A stretch of 64,000 nucleotides of DNA from Porpolomopsis calyptriformis (taxonomy: Eukaryota; Basidiomycota; Agaricomycetes; Agaricales; Hygrophoraceae): positions 1,529,780 through 1,593,779 of the forward strand of contig OX621173.1 in NCBI GenBank assembly GCA_951640195.1, given 5' to 3'. Below are positions 55,863 through 64,000 of the stretch, one piece after another. The first letter of the stretch is position 1, and each line of letters starts with the position of its first letter. The translations under genes were made by a program, and so were the position numbers. The notes under the pieces were generated by a model. That model was not told where the DNA came from and made no database searches. It saw only the letters and a list, made by a program, of their open reading frames with translations.

Positions 55863-57728
55863 TTAGACGGCGGAACTTTCGTCGGAAGCGACATCCGACG
55901 AGAACCGGGAAAGAAGGTTGGCGAAGTAGCATCTGGGACGAGGAGAACAAGTTGAAGAAGCCTCTTCTCCTCCTCCCTCTTGCCAAATGCCTCGCTGAAC
56001 GCCAAGGACGAGGGCGAGGAGAAGCACCACCGAACCGATGGCGGTGCTGAGATTAACCATACGGGCAGCCATAAAAACCCAATGGCAGACGAAGAGCACG
56101 AGAGACCATAAACAGAACGCTTTTGGAAGGCCGAAAATGACGGCCATGTGCTGGAAACCAAATGTCTCTGAACGGACCGCTTGCAAGTATTGAGCCTGTG
56201 TTACTGGTCAGTATCATTTGAAAGGAAAAGTCAGGCGGTAATGGACTAACAGCGATCGTTGCGGAACTATCAGTATGCTCTTGGTGTTGGATGAGTAGGA
56301 GAACTCCCGCCAGGATACTCATGCTGCAGATGAGAGAGGTGGCGATTATCAACATAGAGGAAGTTGTCGACATGAACGACATGACGATATTTGACCTGGA
56401 AATGGATGGGCATTATGTTAAAAAGAGAGCCGTTTGTGAAACTCACACAAGGAGTGGAAATGCCTGAGAGAATATGATTAGAGTAATCCTAAAACAGAGG
56501 GAGAATTGAGCCTACCCAAGACAAGGTCAATCTCCAATCATCTTGACACGTCGACATGAAAAGACGCCATTGGTCCTCATATACCAGGTCATCCACAAAA
56601 ATATTGTCGAAGAGCGACAAATAAAAGTCTGGTACTCGAAGGAATAGGCCGAAAATTGCAGTGAATAACCAGTGCTTTCGGGGGTTGGTTGACACAAGGA
56701 TAGATTGATCGCGGGACAGCCTCGCATGTTCTTGGCCATAATGCGTGCCGAACCTATTGCTGACTGCAATTTTACTCAGTATAGTTGCCCTAGCTCGCGG
56801 AAGAATATCTTACCGATAAAGCTCCAGAGGCGAGCTTAAAAGTGGAAATTTAGACCAAGGTGCAGGAGGAATTTTGTACCACTGTACTTACCAACGAAGC
56901 AGGTGACATGACCATCCGCAATATCTCCTGTAATGAATCGTTTACCATTCGAGTTGCACAAAATGGGGAGGGTAAATGCATACCTCGAGATATTCTGAGC
57001 AACTCCAGGAAATCGGCAGATTCTGATGCGCTATAGGGAAATGTTGAGACTTTTGAGGTCATGCGATCTTTGGAAAACCAGATAAGTTGACTTGTCTAGG
57101 CTGAGGATTTTCTACACTGACCGGCTCGGCCGTGTGTAAATATACTTATGAGATCATCAACTACGCGAGTCTTGAGGCCACCGAAGTGCATTGGAAAATT
57201 TGCTATATGATTCCAATATTGCTCTTCCAAGACAAGCTCTGAAAAGATCTTGTCAACGAGTGGACGGAACGGGAGATTTCAAGGAGAACGTACTAAGATG
57301 AGAAGTCGAGACAACAGGGGGAAGATTGAGGAGATCGGTGGGCGTGGGGTCGACCCAAAATTGCGTTCGGGATGAATGATCGATAAAGTAATACGAACAT
57401 TCTTCCGACGCGTCGCCGAATTGTAGATAGAGCTCTACATCATCAGAAAGCGTTATTTTTCGTTGGACGAGAAGATCCTCCATCCATTTTGCGGCGTATA
57501 AAATGCGTTCCATCGTCTCGGGTCGATGCAGATATGCTTCCGTTATGATTCGTAACTTCGTGTGGCGGCAAAAATACAATTGGCCTTCCGGGTGAACATA
57601 TGATGACCATCCGGAGGGCAAATACAAGGGTCTAGTCGAAAAAGTGAGTAAATAAAATAAATAAATAAATAAAACCGAACTTACTCAGAGCCCTGATCGA
57701 AATGGAAAAGTCCTGCGGGAATTACCAT
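55863..57728 (-). CDS. WW-domain multi-pass membrane protein, paralog A
   Basis: Minus-strand multi-exon gene from ATG 57728. Exon 1 (57728-57685) and exon 2 (57631-57294) encode MVIPAGLFHFDQGSE then PLYLPSGWSSYVHPEGQLYF, a WW-type module, and a second half-module EECSYYFIDHSSRTQFW. Further exons give LVLEEQYWNHIANFPMHFG (57245-57125), SASESADFLELLRIS, then YGQEHARLSRDQSILVS (motif GQ..ARL.RDQS) and FLRVPDFYLSLFDNIFVDDL (about 56740-56520). Hydrophobic exons at 56398-56255 and 56190-55863 supply about three membrane helices (MLIIATSLICSMSILAGVLL and AIGSVVLLLALVLGV). The stop is at 55863. This plan matches a WW/transmembrane family common in Agaricomycetes. Function is unknown. Some middle splice sites are not settled. 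Confidence 0.7.
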
Positions 57729-58468
57729 GTGGGTGGGTTTTACACTGCTAGGTCATCAGAATGCTGTCGACCCGGCCGGAAGAGCTGAGACATACATTGC
57801 CGTCTTGTCATACCTATCGTTAGCCAAGGAGGTGGTGGGTTGCATCGCAATATGCGACAAACATCCAGAATCTTGGGACATTCCACAGTGTTTCAGAGCG
57901 CTAGGATGGGAGTGAGAGCAACAAAATGATCATCTCCACCGTCCTTAAGTACACGGGCGAGGCTAGATGTTGATTCTAGCGACCGTTAGCCGAAGTCAGT
58001 GCGGGCTGTGAGCACAGAGACCCATGATACCGCATAAATGAACGTAATCCCAAATTTGTGCATTGTTACCAAAAACAGGCATAAATATATGTTTTATTTC
58101 CAAACATATGCTTTCGGTCAATGCAACTGTTCGGGGTGCTTAAACCCGATATTGCCTATGCGTGTTACCACAAGTTCCGAGCCTGTGTCGTTTACGCGAT
58201 GCACTGCTAATTCCCATGGACACCTCACTTTGTCCGTCAGACTCCTCAATTATACAATCACGTACACCCAGTACGGTAACCGCCATATGGCTGTTCTAGC
58301 TATCTCTCTGCACAGGACGGGTTCACACCACTCGTCTTCTATCTGGAAAGAGAAGCCAACTCTCAAGCGCCCTTACGGCATGTCTGACTCACTCGAGCGC
58401 TCCCACCAGGGATAAAAAGAGCTACACTCGCTGAGCGAGGAATAACTTCCAACACTTTTTGTCAAAGC
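57729..58468. other. Intergenic region between divergent genes
   Basis: No supported gene. It should hold the promoters of the minus-strand WW gene (57728) and the plus-strand micro-exon gene (58469). GGGATAAAAAGAGC at about 58408 is TATA-like and well placed for the latter. Confidence 0.5.
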
Positions 58469-59147
58469 ATGAACGGCCAAACGCACTCGACGTAAGTTAC
58501 GCCCACATTCCCCGTCAATCTATCAAAATTTACGTATATCCGGCCATTAGTTACCCTCACCCGCAATCCGCAAACGGACCGACTGGTGTTCCGGCTCACC
58601 TCATATCGTACGTAGCTTTACATGTGAATACCTTCCCCGAGGGCTAAAATTTTCGATCGTAGCTCCTCTGAGTGCTCCGGACACAGGTATGACCCTATCT
58701 GGCCATTAGCACTCTTCGTGTTTGTAATTTCCGATTTAGTTTCCCTGAAACTGGTGGTCAGGCTCCTGCTCCTCACCCCTGTTGTAATGAATGTACGTCG
58801 TAGCTCTTCTCATTTCAGAACCCGTAACCGTCTGACCTCCGGATTTATTCAGGTCTGAACCACTGCCATCAGTAAGTGTCAATGTCCCATTCAGCGCTCT
58901 TTCTCTGACTTGGTGCAGGCCCGGCGGGTTAGGCGGCCGTCAAACTAAACCCGTCGTAAAGGGGAAGAATGATGAGAAGTGCCCCCAAGATACGACTTGG
59001 TGCAGGCCCGGCGAGTTAGGCGGCCGTCAAAATAAACCAGTCGTACGGGGGAAGGATGATAAGAAGGGCCCCAAAGATACATCTCAAGAAGATCCCATAA
59101 ACCCTCCCAGCCCTGGTCCGGAAAGTCCAAATCCTGCACCCAAGTAG
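58469..59147 (+). CDS. Micro-exon gene 3, Pro/Gly-rich small protein
   Basis: Very short exons in phase 2 can be traced from ATG 58469: 58469-58491 (MNGQTHS), 58551-58607 (YPHPQSANGPTGVPAHLI), 58663-58686 (SECSGH) and 58740 to about 58785 (FPETGGQAPAPHPC). At the 3' end, two near-identical blocks at 58921-58975 and 59005-59060 encode GGLGGRQTKPVVKGKNDEK and GELGGRQNKPVVRGKDDKK, followed by NPPSPGPESPNPAPK and a stop at 59145. The exon duplication is plain in the DNA (GGTGCAGGCCCGGCG appears twice). The middle joins (58785-58915) are unresolved. It is unlike any family I know, and is related to the exons at 55223 by the GRQxKPV motif. Confidence 0.5.
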
Positions 59148-59265
59148 CTGCGATCGTGATTCTCGTATCTTCACTCCCAGCTCAGTCTACTTTCACGATT
59201 TTTAGTCCTTTTGATTTTTCAAGATGTATGTGGTAGATAGATATGATACCGTAGAAATATACCCA

Positions 59266-62002
59266 TCATGCCTCTACCGCAGTTTTTTCGGAACCCCAAG
59301 ACCGTCGTCTGCTAAACGGGGGCAAATGCTTTGTACAGTTATCCACGGCCGCTTTACAGCTCTGCCGCATTTCAGTAAACCATGACGACCACCAATATCG
59401 CTCCTCAGACTCCCAGGCCGTCAGGATGGACCAAAGCAAGATGATCCCAACAAGGGTCAAGATTACGCACACCAGTATACGCGCCGCCGTGTCCGATTGA
59501 GTGACGCTCATACACAAAAATGCGAACATGAACAAACCCGTTCTTGTCAAACTCCCATTAGTCAAGATCTAAGATTGTAGAAAATTCTCAACTTACCCCC
59601 ACATAATCAACGCGTAAGGGAGGCTGTACCTAATCGCCAAACTTTCAAGCCCGCATGTAGGATGTTTCATGGTCTGCAGATATTGCAACTATACATACTC
59701 GCGCCTCAGCAGAGCAAGAAAAAAAGAAATTCACCGCACTTACGGCCGCATCGGCAGTGCTTCTGTCCTTGGTCTTGTTCTGCCGGAAAAGAAGCAGGCC
59801 AATCATCGCGCTCCCCCCACTGGTAATAACAGACAAATAGCTAGCAACCGTAGCCACACTCGAGGCATTGAAAGTTCCGATGGCAAGGAAGCCCACGTTT
59901 GCGGCAAGAATCACGGTACTCTGTAAAAGGTTGGGTCGAAGGAATCAAACAACATGGGACAATGCGTACAAAAAAGCTGTATCTTTCCCAGTCATCATTC
60001 AGTTTGGCGATGAGCTCATTCCACGGTACATGGGAGACCATGTTATCGACTAATATACTCTCGAGGGCCTTCAAGTGGACGTCCGGAGCGCAAAACAAAA
60101 ATGGTGAGAACAGTTTAATGAGCCAGGTTCGTTCCGGAGCCTGACTTGAGTGGACAGATTGATCCCGACAGAGCCGGGCGCCGTTCTGACCATGATAATG
60201 GAGGAACTTCTGATGTACTTGAAAGTGACAAGAGATTAGATCAATGCTGTAGAGGCATGATTAGATGACATACCAAACGTGGCCAGAAATCTGCCTGTGT
60301 CCGAGGTCAGTATTTGCTGGCTCTGGGTGGTACAACTTGCCTGCAACGCATGCCTCGTTATTAACCGATTCTTTGGCATAAAAAGAGTTTTCAGACGGAG
60401 GTCCATCCGTGACTAATAAGCAGGAAATCAGATTTGGGTTGGGTGGCGGCGACCCAAAATAAAAAGACCTTTTAATCTGTCGGTTATGTCGATCATACTT
60501 CGGAGATCGTCCCAACTGTATGGTGCCGTTGAATTGTTGGATGTTAGGGAATCTGTCAAAGTTTAGAAAGAATGAGAATCGAGAGCAATCTTTCAACTAA
60601 CCCGCGCTAGCGTATAGTAAGATTCCCCGGAGCTCATGAATGATATCATCTGTCAAATTACAAACACTGGGAAATGTCTCCCAATGCCTCCTACATATAT
60701 GTTAGACCATGTAGGCACCTAAACAAAAGGTAGACGTTGTGAATAAATGGCTTCACGTCATGAAGCGAAGAGGAATGCAATGTACCTATCAATACCTTGA
60801 GCTCACCAGTATTGTGATTGGATCTCGTATTCTAATTTGAAACAAGTTAAACAACAGAGAACAGAGAGGGCAGGAAACCATACTGATATGAGCATCCGAG
60901 GTTGCACCTTTAATTTCCTCAAATTCGAAGGACACATCAAAGTCCTCAAACCAGAGGAGTGATCGAGATTGGTGGTAGACAAAATAATAACCACATGTAA
61001 CCTCATCGCGATCTTGTGTCAATTCCAACACAAGGTCGTCTGCCTCGAAATTTTGATGCATATTATCGATTTTGTTAATGTAAGCCGTAACAGATTTCAG
61101 CGTTGGCTCGTGACATAGGTATGCATTGGTAAGGATGTTCATATTCTTTAAGAACGTTATTAGACAGGTTGCTTGTTCAAGCAGGGATCACTCACCCGGT
61201 GTCGACGACGAAAGTAAAGATTACCTTCCGGGTGGGTACATGCTGTCCACTCTGGAGGTAGGTTTTCGCTGGCATCACAAGTCAAGAGGTTTGGGGGGAT
61301 GTGAGATTGGCTCGAGTTACTCACAGGGTAAACTCTTTAGCGCCTTGTTTGACAACCAGTTGGGGTAGTGTTTTCGGGCTGTTAATAGAACGTATTGGAT
61401 ACTGCTTCAAGTCTGAAACGGGGCACAGACATATCGTAATTCCGATCATATCTTCTATCCAGAACGACCGTTGGTAGCATTGGTTCCAACACCAGCAGCC
61501 CTGTTGAAGGTGTAGGCTGATAGGGATCTTCCCTAGCTGGAAAGGCGTATTCAATTGGTGATTCCCTCAGGGGACAATCTGAGATGTCCAATTCAACATG
61601 ACTTGGGGGATCGGGGGTATTGGGATGAGAGGGGACATTGATGTGGGCAAGGTCGTGTTCCTCCAAATACGGAGTAGCTAATTCTCGCGATGCGCATGAT
61701 GACTGGTGAAGAGGTGAATGAGGAAATGTTTCTATTGATACAGTGGGAATATTGCCGCCTGGCCCCAGAGATGGTTGGGCGCTGGCGCAAATGACACCGG
61801 AATGGGCGTTATCGAAGTCATAACGAATCGCCTTGCTCGATGAGTCGCAGGGAGACAAGTCATTTTCGGCAAATAAAGCCTTGCGCTTTAATTGACGTTG
61901 AAGTACAGCAAAAATGAATTGCAAGGACCGGACAGAGCCCCGGAACAGCTGGACGAGCCGGTGTAAAACGTTGAGCAACCAGGAAAGGCGAGACATTGAC
62001 AT
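59266..62002 (-). CDS. WW-domain multi-pass membrane protein, paralog B
   Basis: Minus-strand gene, likely start ATG 62002 (MSMSRLSWLLNVLHRLVQLF). A long disordered N-terminal exon to about 61400 is Pro/Ser-rich. The WW module ENLPPEWTACTHPEGNLYF lies at about 61245-61200, followed by LTQDRDEVTCGYYFVYHQSR (60960), DDIIHELRGILLYASA (60640), FLHYHGQNGARLCRDQSVH (60210-60150), ESILVDNMVSHVPWNELIAK (60080-60000), and membrane segments STVILAANVGFLAIGTF and VASYLSVITSGGSAMIGLLL. The last exon (59565-59266) has VCVILTLVGIILLWSIL. The join between the N-terminal exon and the exon encoding VVKQGAKEFTL needs a frame change for which I see no normal intron, so a frameshift is possible. Confidence 0.68.
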
Positions 62003-62204
62003 GGGTTCGACTTGACAGAGAGGGCTATGGATACAAAGATGGAGTGAAGTGACACAGACAGAGGTATCTGGGGCGGAGGCCCTCGACTGAAGGCAGTACC
62101 TTATAACACAGCCGACTTTTAATACAGCAAAGTGGGGATAAATCACGTGAAGGACTTCCCCACTAGATGTATGTTATACAAATTTGCCAGCTAGATAATT
62201 ATAA

Positions 62205-64000
62205 TTATACAATCGATCCGCAACACCCTCGTCCACTGGACGAGGGCAAATATTTTGTACAATGAATCACGACCGCTTGACAGCTCTCCCGCAGTGCAGT
62301 ACACCTGGACAACCAGCAAGATCGTGCCTTCGACCGCAAGATGGACCAAATCAAGATGGGAACAACAAGGACCAAGACCACGCCAATAAGTATGCATCCG
62401 ACACTGTTCGTTTGACTGAGACCCAGGGTTCCAAATGCAACTACGAATAAAACCGTTCTTGGCAAACCCCCCATTAGTCGAGCAGTAAAATTGTTAGGAA
62501 ATTCTTAACGTACCCCCAATTCATCAACGCGTAAGGAAGGCTGTATTTAATCGCTAAACCTTCAAGCCCGAATCTATTATCTTTCATGTTCTGCAAATAT
62601 TCCAACTATGCCCGCCGCTCAGCAATGTAAAAGTAGGAGAGAAAGACTCCGTCACTGACAGCAGCTTCGGCAGTGATTATGTCTTTGATCTGATCCTGAA
62701 GGAGCAGACCGATTATGGCGCCCCCCCCGCTTGTAAGAACGGATAAGAAGCTGAAAATCGTAGCAGCTCTTGAGGGACTGAACGTTCCGATAGTCAAGAA
62801 TGCCATGTTTGCAGCAAGGATCACAGTACTCTGTGAAAGGTGAAATGAGGAACACAAACGACATGAAAGCGGTGACATACAAATCGGGTATATCTTTCCA
62901 GGGCAAGAGTCAATTTCTTGACGAACATATTCCACGGAACATGGCCAACCATGTCGTCGACCAGTATAACATTGAGATCCTTCAAGTGGTTGTCCGGAGC
63001 GCCAAACAAAGGTCGTGAGAAACGTTTAGTGAGCCAGGTTGGCCCAGCAACATCCCTTGAATGAACCGATTGATCCCGACAGAGCCGGGCGCCGTTCTGA
63101 CCATGATAATGAAGAAATTTCTGATCCACTTGCAAGTGACAGGAGGTCAGCTCGATGTTATAGGGGCATGATTAGATGACCTACTAAACGTTGCCAAAAG
63201 TCTACCTATGTCAGAGGTCAGTACTTGCTTGCTCTGGGTGGTGCACACTTCCCTGTAAAGCATTCCGAATAACCAACCGGTTCTTCAGAGTTTGCAGTGG
63301 GAGGTCTATGCGTGACTAATGGGTAGGAAATTAGATTTGTCCAAGGGTTGAGTGGCTGGACCAAAAATCAAAAAAACCTCTTAATGTGTTGGCTATGTTA
63401 AGCATACTTTGGAGAACATCTAAAGTATATGGCGCCGTCGAGTTGTCGGACGTTAGGGAATCTGTCCAAGTTTAGATAGAATGAGAATCGGGAGCAATCT
63501 TTGGACTTACCCACGATAGCGTGTTGTAGGATTTCACGGAGCTCATGCACAATATCATCCGTCAAATCACAAACACCGGGAAATGTCTCCCAATGTCGCC
63601 TGCATATCGGTTAGACTGTGTTAGGACCTAAACAAAAGGTAGACATTGTGAATAATGGTTTCTGGGTCGAGCAGGAATGTAACGTACCTATCGACACCTT
63701 GTGCTCACCAATATTGTGATCGGACCTCATATTCTAATTTGAAACAGATTAATAATGATAGTGGGAAGATCGGGAAGGAAACCATACTGAGATGAGCGTT
63801 CGATGTTGCACCTTTAATTTCCTCAAAGTCGGAGGACACGTCAAAGTGCTCAAACCAGAGAAGCGATCGGGATTGATGGTGGACGAAATAGTAACCACAG
63901 GTAAAATTGTCCCCGTCTTGGATCAGTTCCAAAACGAGGACGTCTGCCTCGACAATTTGAGGCATATTATCGATTTTAGCAATGCAAGCTGTAACAGAGT
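62205..64000 (-). CDS. WW-domain multi-pass membrane protein, paralog C (5' end outside window)
   Basis: Closest to paralog B. Pieces in order on the minus strand: VLELIQDGDNFTCGYYFVHH (63940-63880), KFLHYHGQNGARLCRDQSVH (63120-63065), NVILVDDMVGHVPWNMFVKK (62985-62920), STVILAANMAFLTIGTFS and FSFLSVLTSGGGAIIGLLL (62830-62700), FGLEGLAIKYSLPYALMNWG (62575-62510) and a final exon with VGCILIGVVLVLVVPILIWS, stop at 62205. The conserved GQxxARLCRDQS and IxVDxMVxHVPWN motifs are shared with B. The WW exon is beyond the right edge. Genes A, B and C lie head to tail on one strand, consistent with tandem duplication. Confidence 0.7.

Noticed and set aside
1..64000. tRNA, rRNA or snRNA genes
   Set aside because: I looked for tRNA-like arms and conserved rRNA text and saw none that I could support. 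A covariance-model scan would be decisive.

Overview
The window is nuclear DNA of a filamentous fungus, almost certainly a mushroom-forming basidiomycete (Agaricomycetes). Genes are split by many introns of about 40-65 nt. The F-box/leucine-rich families, the WW-domain membrane family, the DUF6698-like gene and the Plavaka-type transposase are all types I know from that class. I cannot name the species.

Layout. 1-5.69 kb: a decayed Helitron helicase, itself broken at 2.37-4.64 kb by an LTR-like insertion with a CCAAT target duplication. 5.70-8.26 kb: a complete but decayed pogo/Tigger-type element with perfect inverted repeats and TA duplications. 8.90-12.56 kb: an Ac-like hAT element with an exact 8-bp target duplication. 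13.0-17.0 kb: two paralogous F-box genes flanking an opposite-strand gene that encodes a near-canonical ubiquitin (K48 replaced by R) fused to a PD-(D/E)XK nuclease-like domain. 17.2-21.6 kb: an intact 15-exon coatomer alpha (alpha-COP) gene. 21.7-23.2 kb: a small unknown gene, a truncated unknown gene and an F-box tail remnant. 23.3-25.3 kb: a third F-box gene.

25.3-47.4 kb is a nested transposon region. It holds a 1.04-kb TIR element, a DUF6698-like pseudogene split by a solo LTR, a Plavaka-type transposase pseudogene, more LTRs of the same family, and an 11.8-kb Ty3/Gypsy chromovirus. The chromovirus was entered by a 4.3-kb foldback-like palindrome made of 160-bp and about 66-bp tandem repeats, and by another solo LTR with a GCCAT duplication. 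47.5-49.4 kb is a near copy of the 23-25 kb F-box unit, lying between two exact 40-bp direct repeats.

49.6-64 kb returns to genes: an SDR pseudogene, an intact AFI1/MesA-like polarity gene, several tiny genes made of short symmetric exons, and three tandem opposite-strand paralogs of a WW-domain multi-pass membrane protein (the last runs off the window).

The two clear housekeeping genes (alpha-COP and AFI1-like) are intact and act in vesicle traffic and polarity. The rest looks like fast-evolving accessory sequence, in which F-box, ubiquitin-fusion, WW-membrane and micro-exon families amplify beside transposons. The most notable candidates for new biology are the ubiquitin-nuclease fusion inside the F-box cluster, the symmetric micro-exon genes, and the foldback element. 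Coordinates of splice sites are read by eye from GT/GC-AG borders and frame continuity. Family names rest on recognised motifs, not on any search.
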